A stretch of 64,000 nucleotides of DNA, taken from NCBI RefSeq assembly GCF_004364805.1, contig NZ_SOAP01000003.1:124001-188000 (forward strand). The letters are read 5' to 3'. Both the position numbers and the translations under genes were made by a program. Below are positions 29,349-38,529 of this stretch, piece after piece; the stretch's first letter is position 1; every line of letters starts with the position of its first letter. The stretch is from Pelagimonas phthalicica. Lineage in GTDB: Bacteria > Pseudomonadota > Alphaproteobacteria > Rhodobacterales > Rhodobacteraceae. A model generated the notes under the pieces. The model was not told where the DNA came from and made no database searches. It saw nothing but the letters and a program-made list of their open reading frames with translations.

Positions 29349-29453
29349 TTAAAGAGACGCCCAGTCTTTGTAGCGAAAGGCTTGTGGGGCGCGTGGGCCG
29401 GGCAGGGGCAGGCGTGGTTTCGTCGGGGTTGGTTGGTTGTGCTTCAGGGTCAT
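29349..29453 (-). CDS. Probable 34-residue proline-rich small protein
   Basis: An ATG at 29453 preceded by a near-perfect ribosome site CAGGAGGA at seven bases opens a 34-codon frame ending in TAA at 29349. The peptide is basic and proline rich: it contains PTPTKPRLPLPGPRAP and ends AFRYKDWASL. The strength of the ribosome site, the alternating Pro-x pattern and the aromatic C-terminus look like a real small protein rather than chance. It lies between the ettA terminator and the small exported protein gene, and is in the same orientation as both. Function unknown. Confidence 0.6.
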   Translation of the reverse strand: MTLKHNQPTPTKPRLPLPGPRAPQAFRYKDWASL

Positions 29454-29553
29454 TTTCTTGTCCTCCTGTGATCAAACATGGAGGGTTCCAAAGCACATTT
29501 GTAGTCATGTTTCACTTACCTGCCGCGGATGTGTGGCAGGTGTGAACAACCAA

Positions 29554-29580
29554 AAAGGGGCGACCCAAGATCGCCCCTTT
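29554..29580 (-). terminator. ettA terminator
   Basis: Perfect ten-base arms AAAGGGGCGA / TCGCCCCTTT enclose seven bases, 20 bases beyond the ettA stop, with a TTTTT run on the minus strand. Confidence 0.8.
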
Positions 29581-29600
29581 GGATTGGTGATGCGGCTTTC

Positions 29601-31256
29601 TTAGCGTACAAATTTCTTGAACTTGACCCGTGTCGGTTCCAAAGCAGCCTCGCCTAGGCGACGTTTTTTGTCTTCTTCGTAATCTTCAAAGTTGCCTTCG
29701 AACCATTCCACATGCGCCTCGCCCTCAAAGGCCAGAATATGGGTACAGATCCGGTCGAGGAAGAAACGGTCGTGCGAGATGACAACGGCACACCCGGCAA
29801 AGTCGGTCAGCGCGTCTTCGAGCGCACGCAGGGTTTCCACGTCCAAATCGTTGGTCGGTTCGTCGAGCAGCAGAACGTTGCCGCCAGATTTCAACAAGCG
29901 CGCCATGTGAACGCGGTTGCGTTCACCACCCGAGAGTTTGCTGACTGGCTTTTGTTGGTCGCCACCTTTGAAGTTGAACGACGAACAGTAAGCGCGCGAA
30001 TTCACCTCAGCGTCGCCCAGCTTGATCAACTCGGCCCCACCGGTGATCGCCTCCCAGACGGTATCGCCATCGGCCAGATCGTCGCGCGACTGGTCGACAT
30101 AGGACAGCTGCACCGTATCACCCAACTCGATCGAGCCGCCATCCGGGGTTTCATTTCCAGTCAGCATCTTGAACAGGGTCGACTTACCTGCGCCGTTCGG
30201 GCCGATCACGCCGACAATACCGCCGGGGGGCAGGGAAAAGCTTAGATCTTCGATCAACAGCTTGTCACCCATGGCTTTTTTCAGGTTCTCAACCTCGATC
30301 ACCTTAGAGCCCAAGCGCGGACCATTGGGGATGATGATCTGGGCGCGACCAACCTTTTCACGTTCGGACTGACCTGCCATTTCCTCATAGGCCGCAATAC
30401 GCGCCTTGGATTTCGCCTGGCGGGCTTTGGCCCCCTGACGCATCCATTCCAATTCGCGTTCCAGCGTCTTTTGCTTGGCTTTGTCTTCGCGCGCTTCCTG
30501 TTCCAAACGCTTGGCCTTCTGCTCCAGCCACGCGGAATAGTTGCCTTCGTATGGAATGCCGCGACCGCGATCCAGCTCGAGGATCCAGCCGGTGATATCG
30601 TCCAGGAAATAGCGATCGTGGGTGATGATCAGGCAGGTGCCTTTGTATTCTATCAGGTGGTTTTGCAACCAAGCGATGGTCTCGGCATCGAGGTGGTTGG
30701 TCGGTTCGTCGAGCAGCAGCATGTCTGGCGCTTCGAGCAGCAGTTTGCACAGGGCAACGCGGCGCTTTTCACCGCCCGACAGAGTCGAAACATCGGCATC
30801 ATCGGCCGGGCAGCGCAGAGCCTCCATTGCGACGTCGATTTGACTGTCGAGATCCCAAAGGTTCAGCGCGTCGATTTCATCCTGCAATTTGGCCATTTCA
30901 TCAGCGGTTTCATCGCTGTAGTTCATGGCCAGCTCGTTATAGCGGTCCAGGATGTCTTTCTTGGCTTTGACACCCAGCATGACATTGCCGCGCACATCCA
31001 GGGATTCATCAAGCTGCGGTTCCTGTGGCAGATAGCCGACTTTGGCACCTTCTGCGGCCCAGGCTTCGCCGGTGAAATCCTTGTCGATTCCCGCCATGAT
31101 CTTCATCAGGGTCGATTTACCAGCACCGTTGACACCAACGACACCGATTTTCACCCCGGGAAGAAAGCTCAGCCGGATGTTTTCAAAGCATTTTTTGCCG
31201 CCTGGATAGGTCTTGGAGACACCATCCATGTGATAGACATACTGGTAAGAGGCCAT
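29601..31256 (-). CDS. ettA: Energy-dependent translational throttle protein EttA (ABC-F)
   Basis: EttA binds the ribosomal E site and gates the first elongation step according to ATP/ADP. The 551-residue protein has two ATPase domains, with Walker A GVNGAGKST and GPNGAGKST and signatures LSGGEKRRVALCKLLLE and LSGGERNRVHMARLLKSG, followed by LLLDEPTNHLD and LLLDEPTNDLD. It has the arm and P-site-linker regions expected and no membrane helices. The ATG at 31256 (MASYQYVYHM) has GGAG eight bases upstream; a longer frame to 31325 is rejected. Confidence 0.95.
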   Translation of the reverse strand: MASYQYVYHMDGVSKTYPGGKKCFENIRLSFLPGVKIGVVGVNGAGKSTLMKIMAGIDKDFTGEAWAAEGAKVGYLPQEPQLDESLDVRGNVMLGVKAKKDILDRYNELAMNYSDETADEMAKLQDEIDALNLWDLDSQIDVAMEALRCPADDADVSTLSGGEKRRVALCKLLLEAPDMLLLDEPTNHLDAETIAWLQNHLIEYKGTCLIITHDRYFLDDITGWILELDRGRGIPYEGNYSAWLEQKAKRLEQEAREDKAKQKTLERELEWMRQGAKARQAKSKARIAAYEEMAGQSEREKVGRAQIIIPNGPRLGSKVIEVENLKKAMGDKLLIEDLSFSLPPGGIVGVIGPNGAGKSTLFKMLTGNETPDGGSIELGDTVQLSYVDQSRDDLADGDTVWEAITGGAELIKLGDAEVNSRAYCSSFNFKGGDQQKPVSKLSGGERNRVHMARLLKSGGNVLLLDEPTNDLDVETLRALEDALTDFAGCAVVISHDRFFLDRICTHILAFEGEAHVEWFEGNFEDYEEDKKRRLGEAALEPTRVKFKKFVR

Positions 31257-31453
31257 CGTCATCGCTCCGCTGAGAATCCTGTGTTGCCCGTCGAAGTAGC
31301 GGTTTGCGCGGGCGGGCGCAATCACGGTGTCACGCGCGCTGTATCGGGTGTGATTGCGATTTGTGAATGTCGGTTAATTTGATTGAAAGGATTAACTGTC
31401 CTTATGCTCGGCAAGGCCGGGCAAAACGCTGGCAATTCTGACGGAGAAACCGA

Positions 31454-32902
31454 ATGCTGTTGGCGCAAAATGCGCACAAGGAAACCGGCCCAAGCAAAGC
31501 AAGCATTCGCTTTACCCTGTGGCAGGTATTCTTGACCTTGTGGCCAACCTTGCTGGCGGCAATTGTGCTGGCAAGCGCTTTGATCTGGGTGCCTGTGTCG
31601 CAGCTCGTTTTCGTGATGCTTGGGGGCGGGTTGGGCGTCGTTTTCGTCATGTGTGTCAGTGTGTTTCTGCGCTGTAAGAAGCAAATTGAAAGCGTGAACG
31701 AACTGGGGTTTGACATGGTTAATGTCATTAGAACCCATGGCGGCAAGGTAGGCGCAGATGCTCCGACCTACGAGGAATTCCCACTCGTTTACCAGAACCT
31801 TAAAGATCAACTCGAACAGCGAAGCCAAGTTGTTCAGGAAACCGAAAGCTGGGCCGCTGAAATGGCGATGATCATGGAAAAGCTGGGCGGGGGGCTTCGA
31901 AACCTGTCCGCGGGTGATTTGGAAAGCCAAATTCGCGAACCGATGGGCGAAGATTACGAGCAGCTCAGGCGAGATTTCAATCGGACCGTGGACGCATTGG
32001 CCAATATTATTGCGGAGCTGAGCGAAAGCGCGGCTTCGATTGATGAAGATGCCACGATTCTGAGCGAGGGGGCCGATAACCTGTCTCAGCGGACTGAAAA
32101 CCAGGCTGCTACTTTGGAACAAACCGCAGCCGCGATGGAAGAGATCACGTCGAGCGTGACTGCAACCGCCAACGGCGCACGCGAGATTGTTTCCTCCATT
32201 GCGGTTGCTCGGGACAAGGCTGAGCAGGGCGAAGCGGTGCGCAGTCGGGCAGTGGCCGCAATGGGCGCGATCGAACAATCGTCCAAGAAGATTGGGCAGA
32301 TCATCCAGGTGATGGAGGAAATTGCCTTTCAAACCAACCTTTTGTCACTGAATGCAGGTGTCGAAGCCGCGCGGGCCGGAGAGGTTGGGCGCGGTTTTGC
32401 AGTTGTGGCCGCCGAGGTACGCGCCTTGGCACAGCGCTCGTCGCAAAGCGCGTCGGAAATTCGCGAGTTGATCGAGGAATCCAACGACAATGTGAGCAAC
32501 GGCGTGCATCTGGTGTCAGATATGGGGGCGGCGATTGAGGATATCCTGTCAGGCGTCACGCAGGTCACCGACCGGGTCGCAGAAATTGCCACTGGCGCGA
32601 CGGAACAAGCGGATGGGTTATCGGAGATCAACAATGGCATCACCTCGCTTGATCAGGTGACACAGCAAAATGCCGCTATGGTCGGCGAAAGCGCGGCGGC
32701 CAGCCGGGCCTTGCGTGAAAAGGCAGTGAACTTGCGCGCCTTGGTAATGCAATTTAAGATGCGCAACGCGGCTGATACTGAAAAAGCACCAGCTTCAATC
32801 CAACTTTTCGACGATTGGGGCGAACCCGAGCCTGATCAACGTCGCGCAACTGGTACCGGCGGAGCACTGCCCGCCAACACCGTGATCTGGCAAGATTTCT
32901 AG
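31454..32902 (+). CDS. Methyl-accepting chemotaxis protein with CheR-tether-like C-terminus
   Basis: This 482-residue receptor has two closely spaced N-terminal helices with almost no periplasmic loop, a short HAMP-like region ([20 protein letters not shown]) and the signalling tip [20 protein letters not shown]. The last residues, IWQDF, match the W-x-x-F pattern of the pentapeptide that docks the methyltransferase CheR. It therefore probably senses cytoplasmic or membrane signals and may recruit CheR for neighbouring receptors. CGGAG precedes the ATG. It is divergent from ettA. Confidence 0.9.
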   Translation: MLLAQNAHKETGPSKASIRFTLWQVFLTLWPTLLAAIVLASALIWVPVSQLVFVMLGGGLGVVFVMCVSVFLRCKKQIESVNELGFDMVNVIRTHGGKVGADAPTYEEFPLVYQNLKDQLEQRSQVVQETESWAAEMAMIMEKLGGGLRNLSAGDLESQIREPMGEDYEQLRRDFNRTVDALANIIAELSESAASIDEDATILSEGADNLSQRTENQAATLEQTAAAMEEITSSVTATANGAREIVSSIAVARDKAEQGEAVRSRAVAAMGAIEQSSKKIGQIIQVMEEIAFQTNLLSLNAGVEAARAGEVGRGFAVVAAEVRALAQRSSQSASEIRELIEESNDNVSNGVHLVSDMGAAIEDILSGVTQVTDRVAEIATGATEQADGLSEINNGITSLDQVTQQNAAMVGESAAASRALREKAVNLRALVMQFKMRNAADTEKAPASIQLFDDWGEPEPDQRRATGTGGALPANTVIWQDF

Positions 32903-32985
32903 GCGATACAGCCCCGGCCATTCTTGCAAGCCTGTGCCGTTCCCCCTATGCCAATGCGGGCAAGTTTTCAAAATCGGATGACAGA

Positions 32986-33612
32986 TTGGCAAAGTGGCAG
33001 GAAAATCTGCATTTGGCTCCAGGCATGCGGGTGGGCATTTTGGGCGGGTCCTTCGACCCCCCTCATGCTGGTCATGTTCACTTGTCTCTTGAGGCGTTGA
33101 AACGGTTCGACTTGGACCTTGTCGTCTGGTTGGTCAGCCCTGGCAACCCGCTCAAACCCAACCCGCCAGCCAAGATGCAGCGGCGTATCGCTGCGGCGCG
33201 TTCCCTGATCACGCACCCGCGCATCCGTGTCAGCGATTTTGAAATGCGCCACCGAACCAGGTTCACCCATGAAACGCTGCAAGCGTTGCAAACGGAATGG
33301 CCCGCTTGCCACTTTGTCTGGCTGATGGGGGCCGATAACCTGTCGCAGTTTCACCGCTGGGACAACTGGCGCGGCATCATGCAAACCGTGCCCGTCGGTG
33401 TTCTTGCACGCCCCGGTTTGCGTATCGCAGCGCGCAATTCTGTCGCTTCGCGGGTGTTCCGTGCCTCACGCTTATCCGGGAAACAGTCTCGTCTATTACC
33501 AATAGGTCCGGTTCCGCGCTGGTGCTTTGTTAATATGCCGATGCGCGACATCAGTTCTTCAGAAATCCGCAACTCGGGCGCGTGGAGCCGGGAACCGGAT
33601 ACAAAATCATGA
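32986..33612 (+). CDS. nadD: Nicotinate-nucleotide adenylyltransferase
   Basis: NadD transfers AMP from ATP to nicotinate mononucleotide in NAD synthesis. The 208-residue protein has the nucleotidyl-transferase motif GILGGSFDPPHAGHVHLS, the WLVSPGNPLK segment and the C-terminal ISSSEIR motif. The TTG at 32986 is taken as start because related proteins have a short lead before GILGG; an ATG at 33025 would trim 13 residues. In many proteobacteria nadD is followed by rsfS; here a DacB gene follows instead. Confidence 0.93.
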   Translation: MAKWQENLHLAPGMRVGILGGSFDPPHAGHVHLSLEALKRFDLDLVVWLVSPGNPLKPNPPAKMQRRIAAARSLITHPRIRVSDFEMRHRTRFTHETLQALQTEWPACHFVWLMGADNLSQFHRWDNWRGIMQTVPVGVLARPGLRIAARNSVASRVFRASRLSGKQSRLLPIGPVPRWCFVNMPMRDISSSEIRNSGAWSREPDTKS

Positions 33613-33667
33613 GAAACATGAAAATTGCCCGGTTGTCGAAACGGAGGTTTAGAGCTTAGATCATGGC

Positions 33668-35173
33668 ATGACCAAATTGATTTCAAGACGTTTGTTTTTG
33701 GGCAGTTTGTCCGCGCTGTCCACATCGGCCCTGGCTTCGCCGCTTTGGGCCAATGCGCCTGAACAATCTTTGCGCCCCGTGGCCCGATCCAAGGATCTGT
33801 TGCGCGAAATCCAAAAGCCCGCAGAGGTGCTGGTCGAACGGGCCAAACTTGGCGGTCGCGTTGGGTTTGCCGTGGCGGATATGTCCACGGGCAAATTGCT
33901 GGAGGAGCGTGACGCAACTCTGGGCCAACCGCCTGCCAGCGTCGCAAAGGCGTTGACTGCAGCCTATGGGCTGGATGTATTGGGCGCGGATTATCGTTTT
34001 GAAACAAAGGTATTGGCGACCGGTGCGATTTCCAATGGTGTTGTCCAGGGCGATGTGATCCTGGCGGGTGGCGGGGATCCGACGCTCGATACAGATGGAT
34101 TGGCGAAACTTGCGGCGCAGCTCAAACAGGCGGGGGTGACCGGCGTCAAAGGTGCGTTCAAGATTTACGGCGGGGCTTTGCCCTATATCCGCGGCATCGA
34201 CGCAGGTCAGCCAGATCATGTTGGTTATAACCCCGCGGTTTCGGGCCTGAACCTGAATTACAACCGGGTGCATTTTGAATGGCGGCGCGCCAATGGCAGC
34301 TATGACGTTACAATGCAGGCCCGCACCGAAGCACATCGACCAGATGTGCGCTTTGCCAAAATGCAGGTCATCGCGCGCGACGTTCCGGTCTATACCTATG
34401 AAGATAAGGGTGGGCTGGACAATTGGACAGTCGCCAAGGGGGCTTTGGGCAAGGGGGGCGCGCGATGGTTGCCAGTGCGCAAACCTGGAATTTACGCAGG
34501 CGAAGTGTTTCAAAGCTTGGCGCGGGCACAGGGTATCAAACTAGATGCCCCGGAGTATTTGGAAAGCTTGCCGACGGCGTCGGAAATCACAAAGGTTCAA
34601 AGCAAACCGCTGGCCAGTATCCTCAAGGATATGCTGAAATGGTCGACCAATCTTACGGCTGAGATTGTCGGGATGACCGCAAGTCAAAAGCGGTCTGGCA
34701 AGCCGGTTAAGTCGCTTAAACAATCCGCGCAGGTCATGAACGCTTGGGCAAAACAATCCTTTGATCTGCCATCGGTTGCTTTAGTCGATCATTCCGGATT
34801 GGGTGAGCAAAGCCGTATCACCGCGCGGGATATGATGTCAGCGCTGCGCCAATTGCGGGGAACGTCTGAGCTCAAGCCCCTCTTGAAACCCTTCAAGATG
34901 CTGGATGCACAACGCAAGGTGATCAAGGATCATCCGCTTTCGGTGCATGCTAAGACAGGAACACTCAACTTTGTCAGTGGCTTGGCCGGGTATGTGGATC
35001 TGCCCGATGGCACCGAACTGGTCTTTGCCATCTTTGCCGCCAACCTGGACAAGCGCGCTAATCTCAAGAAGTCCGAGAGAGAGCGACCGCCCGGAGGTCG
35101 TGAGTGGAACCGCCGGGCAAAACGTTTGCAGCAAGAGCTGATTGAACGTTGGGGGATCGTTTATAGCAGCTAA
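33668..35173 (+). CDS. dacB: D-alanyl-D-alanine carboxypeptidase/endopeptidase, PBP4 (S13) family
   Basis: DacB trims or cleaves peptidoglycan cross-links in the periplasm. The 501-residue protein has a twin-arginine signal (SRRLFLGSLSALSTSALA), unusual for exported PBPs, and the catalytic motifs SVAK (S91, K94) and KTG (429-431). An insertion domain of about 160 residues lies between them, as in PBP4. The only nearby ribosome-site-like GGAGG is about 20 bases before the ATG, too far, so the exact start is less sure. The stop codon lies inside a shared terminator hairpin. Confidence 0.9.
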   Translation: MTKLISRRLFLGSLSALSTSALASPLWANAPEQSLRPVARSKDLLREIQKPAEVLVERAKLGGRVGFAVADMSTGKLLEERDATLGQPPASVAKALTAAYGLDVLGADYRFETKVLATGAISNGVVQGDVILAGGGDPTLDTDGLAKLAAQLKQAGVTGVKGAFKIYGGALPYIRGIDAGQPDHVGYNPAVSGLNLNYNRVHFEWRRANGSYDVTMQARTEAHRPDVRFAKMQVIARDVPVYTYEDKGGLDNWTVAKGALGKGGARWLPVRKPGIYAGEVFQSLARAQGIKLDAPEYLESLPTASEITKVQSKPLASILKDMLKWSTNLTAEIVGMTASQKRSGKPVKSLKQSAQVMNAWAKQSFDLPSVALVDHSGLGEQSRITARDMMSALRQLRGTSELKPLLKPFKMLDAQRKVIKDHPLSVHAKTGTLNFVSGLAGYVDLPDGTELVFAIFAANLDKRANLKKSERERPPGGREWNRRAKRLQQELIERWGIVYSS

Positions 35174-35194
35174 GCCGGTGTCGTGACCGGCTTA
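35171..35194. terminator. Shared hairpin between dacB and the L,D-transpeptidase gene
   Basis: Perfect nine-base arms TAAGCCGGT / ACCGGCTTA enclose six bases between converging genes. The first three bases are the dacB stop codon. T runs are weak. Confidence 0.65.
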
Positions 35195-35198
35195 ACGC

Positions 35199-35627
35199 TC
35201 AGTTGTGGATCACAACTTTCATGTTGGATTTGCCAACGCGGCGGGTCAGTTCGAACAGGCGCGCGGCGTGATCCGGGTGCAGGCGCACGCAGCCAGCAGA
35301 GGCCGGGCGGCCCAAACGGCTGATCTGATTGGTGCCGTGGATGGCGTAATTGCCGTTGAAAAAGATCGAATATGGCATCGGTGCGTTGTTATACAGGCTC
35401 GATTTATGGTGGCGTGACAACCACTTGGCGCTCCAGCTGCCGCGCGGGGTCCACTTGCCTTTGCGCGCCGTGGAGACGGGCCATTGATAGGCAACCTTGC
35501 CATTGTGAATGACGGTCATGGTTTGCGACGAAACATCAACCTTGGCGACAAGGGCCGCAGCATGGCTTGCGACGGGCAGCGCGATCATCATGGTGATCGC
35601 CAAAATAGATGCGAGAATCCGGTTCAT
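35199..35627 (-). CDS. L,D-transpeptidase (YkuD domain), periplasmic
   Basis: The 142-residue protein has a signal peptide (MNRILASILAITMMIALPVA) and a minimal YkuD domain with active-site HGTNQISRLGRPASAGCVRL (H97, C113). L,D-transpeptidases form 3-3 cross-links or attach proteins to peptidoglycan. Its size, with no extra binding domain, is typical of short alphaproteobacterial members. GGAGGG precedes the ATG. It converges on dacB, another cell-wall gene. Confidence 0.92.
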   Translation of the reverse strand: MNRILASILAITMMIALPVASHAAALVAKVDVSSQTMTVIHNGKVAYQWPVSTARKGKWTPRGSWSAKWLSRHHKSSLYNNAPMPYSIFFNGNYAIHGTNQISRLGRPASAGCVRLHPDHAARLFELTRRVGKSNMKVVIHN

Positions 35628-35757
35628 AATGTCCCTCCAGAAAACAAAGCAGCGTGGCGATAATGCCTGTTGGGACTATACAAAAAGATTAACCCCGGGT
35701 CAGTCAGGGATACCTGACCCAAGGTTGTTTTGTACTAAATGTTGTGGTTTTGTGACG

Positions 35758-36180
35758 TTATAGCGACATATGTCGTGCCCGAGCACCGCGTTCGATGGCT
35801 GCGGCATGCAGGCGATCTATCTCAAGTTCGTATCGAATTTCTTCTAAAAGGCGCAGTTCGGTTTCTTGCAGGGTGCCATCAGCCGCCGCCACATCGCAGG
35901 CCAAAGCATAAGCCGTTTCAAACAGAACTTCGGGCAAGTCATTGCGGATCATGCCGAAAAGCGCGTCTAACCCGTCTTCTTGCGAGAACAATTCGAACAC
36001 GAGAACAGACATTTCACGTACGCGATCCACGTCATAGCTGGCAAAAACCGGCAGGTTGTTGACCGCCGAATCGATTTTGACCAATTCCGCCGTGCGAACA
36101 TTTTCGTCCGATGCGGAAACCGCGATCATCAGGGCCACAAGGCAATCCTGTGGGCTGAGCGGGTGAGGGGCGTCTGTCAT
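35758..36180 (-). CDS. TerB-like (tellurite-resistance TerB family) protein
   Basis: The 140-residue all-helical protein has the TerB/DjlA-N pattern of acidic loops that bind metal: AVSASDENVRTAELVKID and CDVAAADGTLQETELRLLEE. No other ter genes are nearby, so a tellurite role is not supported; the domain is common as a stand-alone protein of unknown function. AAGGC precedes the ATG. Confidence 0.85.
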   Translation of the reverse strand: MTDAPHPLSPQDCLVALMIAVSASDENVRTAELVKIDSAVNNLPVFASYDVDRVREMSVLVFELFSQEDGLDALFGMIRNDLPEVLFETAYALACDVAAADGTLQETELRLLEEIRYELEIDRLHAAAIERGARARHMSL

Positions 36181-36295
36181 TAGCCTTGCCTTTCAAAAGG
36201 GCCGTTCAAAAATGCGGCGTCGCAGCGCAATTTATTGACGAGAGGCCCACAGGGCAATAGGAAGCGGGCCGCAACCTTTATTTCAGGAGAATCCC

Positions 36296-37873
36296 ATGTC
36301 CGATCTGCGCGATGCGGCAATGAGCACCAAGGCTTGGCCCTTTGAAGAAGCTCGCCGTCTGCTCAAACGGTATGAAAAGACGCCTCCTGAAAAGGGCTAT
36401 GTGCTGTTCGAGACCGGTTATGGCCCCTCAGGCCTGCCGCATATCGGCACCTTTGGCGAGGTGGCACGCACGACGATGATCCGTCGCGCCTTTGAGCAGA
36501 TTTCTGACATTCCGACGCGTCTGATCTGTTTTTCGGACGATATGGATGGGATGCGCAAAGTGCCGGGCAACCTGCCGAACCAGGAGATGCTGGCCGAGCA
36601 CCTGCAAAAGCCGCTGACCGCTGTGCCCGATCCCTTTGGCACCCATGACAGCTTTGGCGATCATAACAACGCCATGCTGCGGCGTTTCCTGGATACGTTT
36701 GGCTTTGAGTATGAGTTCATCTCGGCCACGGAGTTCTACAAGAGCGGTCAGTTTGATGAGATCCTGCTGCGTGCCTGTGAGAAATATGATGACGTGATGA
36801 AGATCATGTTGAAGTCGCTGCGGGACGAACGTGCATCGACTTATTCAATCTTTTTGCCGATCCATCCGGAAACCGGTCGCGTACTTTATGTGCCGATGAA
36901 AAACGTCGATGCCGCCAAGGGGGAGATCACCTTTGACGATGAGGACGGCAAGGAATGGACCCTGCCGGTCACCGGCGGCAATGTAAAGCTGCAGTGGAAG
37001 CCGGACTTTGGCGCGCGTTGGGCGGCGTTGGGTGTCGACTTTGAGATGTATGGCAAGGATCACAGCACCAATACGCCGATCTATGACGGAATCTGCCGGG
37101 CGTTGGGGCAACGAGCGCCGGAGCATTTCACTTATGAGCTGTTCCTGGATGACAAAGGGCAGAAGATTTCCAAGTCCAGCGGCAACGGGATTTCGATTGA
37201 TGAATGGCTGACCTATGCCAGCACCGAAAGCCTGAGCTACTTTATGTATCAAAAGCCGAAAACGGCTAAGCGTCTGTATTTCGACGTTATTCCAAAGGCG
37301 ATGGACGAATATCACCAGCAATTGCGTGCCTTCCCGACACAGGATGCCAAGGCGCAGGTGAACAACCCGGTTTGGCATATCCACAATGGTGATGTGCCGG
37401 AAAGCAAGATGGTTGTGCCGTTCTCGATGCTACTGAACTTGGCTTCGGCGGCGGGAGCCGAGGATAAGGACGCCATGTGGGGCTTTATCCAGCGCTATGC
37501 GCCGGATGCGACGGCGGAAAGCCACCCGGATCTTGACGCTGCGGCGGGTTTCGCGGTCAAGTATTACGAGGATTTCGTCAAGCCGACCAAGACCTTCCGT
37601 GCGCCGGATGAGCAAGAGCGTAAGGCCTTGGAAGATTTGGCAGATCGTTTGCGGTCCTATGACGGGGAAACCAGTGACGAGGCCCTGCAAACGCTTGTCT
37701 TTGCGGTTGGTAAAGATCACGGGTTTGACCCGCTGCGCAACTGGTTCAAGGCGCTTTACGAAGTGCTTTTGGGTCAAAGCCAAGGCCCTCGCTTTGGCGG
37801 GTTCATTGCACTGTATGGCGTGAGCGAAACCGTGGCGCTGATCGAAAAGGGGCTGGCGGGCGAACTGGGCTGA
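36296..37873 (+). CDS. lysK: Lysyl-tRNA synthetase, class I
   Basis: The 525-residue enzyme charges tRNA-Lys and belongs to the class I form found in archaea and alphaproteobacteria, not the usual bacterial class II form. It has the HIGH-type motif [10 protein letters not shown] (48-52) and the KMSKS-type motif KISKSSGNG (290-294). CAGGAG lies upstream of the ATG. A terminator hairpin follows at 37899-37929. The gene stands alone. Confidence 0.95.
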   Translation: MSDLRDAAMSTKAWPFEEARRLLKRYEKTPPEKGYVLFETGYGPSGLPHIGTFGEVARTTMIRRAFEQISDIPTRLICFSDDMDGMRKVPGNLPNQEMLAEHLQKPLTAVPDPFGTHDSFGDHNNAMLRRFLDTFGFEYEFISATEFYKSGQFDEILLRACEKYDDVMKIMLKSLRDERASTYSIFLPIHPETGRVLYVPMKNVDAAKGEITFDDEDGKEWTLPVTGGNVKLQWKPDFGARWAALGVDFEMYGKDHSTNTPIYDGICRALGQRAPEHFTYELFLDDKGQKISKSSGNGISIDEWLTYASTESLSYFMYQKPKTAKRLYFDVIPKAMDEYHQQLRAFPTQDAKAQVNNPVWHIHNGDVPESKMVVPFSMLLNLASAAGAEDKDAMWGFIQRYAPDATAESHPDLDAAAGFAVKYYEDFVKPTKTFRAPDEQERKALEDLADRLRSYDGETSDEALQTLVFAVGKDHGFDPLRNWFKALYEVLLGQSQGPRFGGFIALYGVSETVALIEKGLAGELG

Positions 37874-37898
37874 GCCAGTACCAATCAGTACAAAACAG

Positions 37899-37929
37899 GG
37901 GCGAAATGGGAGAGATTGCCATTTCGCCC
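37899..37929 (+). terminator. lysK terminator
   Basis: Perfect 11-base arms GGGCGAAATGG / CCATTTCGCCC enclose nine bases and are followed by TTTCTCGTTT. Confidence 0.8.
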
Positions 37930-37996
37930 TTTCTCGTTTCACGGCAGTTTTGAAATTTGCGCGGTTCGCTCTAGCTTGAGGTCAGGAGGAGCGATC

Positions 37997-38410
37997 ATGC
38001 GCAAGATCATCTTAGTTCTGGCCCTGAGTGTCTTTGGGCAATTTGCCGCCGCTCAGGACGTCATCGCCCCTGACAAAGGCATTGAAGGCGTGATCCAAAA
38101 TCAGATCGACGCATTTCTGTTGGATGATTTTGAGCAAGCCTTTCAATATGCCGCCCCGTCTATCCAGCAGTTATTTGGCACGCCGGATAACTTTGGCACC
38201 ATGGTGCGCAATGGCTATCCAATGGTGTGGCGGCCAGAGAATGTTGATTTTGCCGACCTGCGCAATATCCAGGGCAATCTCTGGCAGAAAGTGATTGTCA
38301 CAGACCAGGATGGGCAGGTTTTTGCTTTGTATTACAAGATGGTAAAGGTGGACGGGTTTTGGCGCATTGCTGCGGTCCAATTGCTGCCCATGCCGGACCT
38401 GTCTGCCTAA
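37997..38410 (+). CDS. DUF4864 exported protein
   Basis: The 137-residue protein has a signal peptide (RKIILVLALSVFGQFAAA, cleavage near AAAQ) and a DUF4864 domain: IQNQIDAFLLDDFEQAFQYA at the start and WRIAAVQLLPMPDLSA at the end. The fold is probably NTF2-like; function is unknown. AGGAGG lies seven bases before the ATG at 37997. Confidence 0.85.
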   Translation: MRKIILVLALSVFGQFAAAQDVIAPDKGIEGVIQNQIDAFLLDDFEQAFQYAAPSIQQLFGTPDNFGTMVRNGYPMVWRPENVDFADLRNIQGNLWQKVIVTDQDGQVFALYYKMVKVDGFWRIAAVQLLPMPDLSA

Positions 38411-38435
38411 CTCAACTGTTGCGCAAGCGCATGTA

Positions 38436-38460
38436 GGGGCGAACGGTACAGTTTCGCCCC
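38436..38460 (+). terminator. Possible terminator after the DUF4864 gene
   Basis: Eight-base arms GGGGCGAA / TTCGCCCC enclose nine bases. The tail lacks a clear T run, so this is a moderate candidate. Confidence 0.5.
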
Positions 38461-38529
38461 GTTAAGACCCCTTCCTTATTTCCCTTTCGCGATCGGGGCG
38501 CAGCGCCTCTTGTGACGAAAGGGTACAGC

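Noticed and set aside
29320-29508. 62-codon minus-strand frame overlapping the proposed 34-residue gene
   Set aside because: Its ribosome site is weaker, its sequence looks like an out-of-frame reading of the proline-rich gene, and the overlapping 34-codon frame has a near-perfect ribosome site.
35758-36180. Tellurite-resistance operon
   Set aside because: Only a single TerB-like domain protein is present, without terC, terD or terZ neighbours, so no resistance system is claimed.
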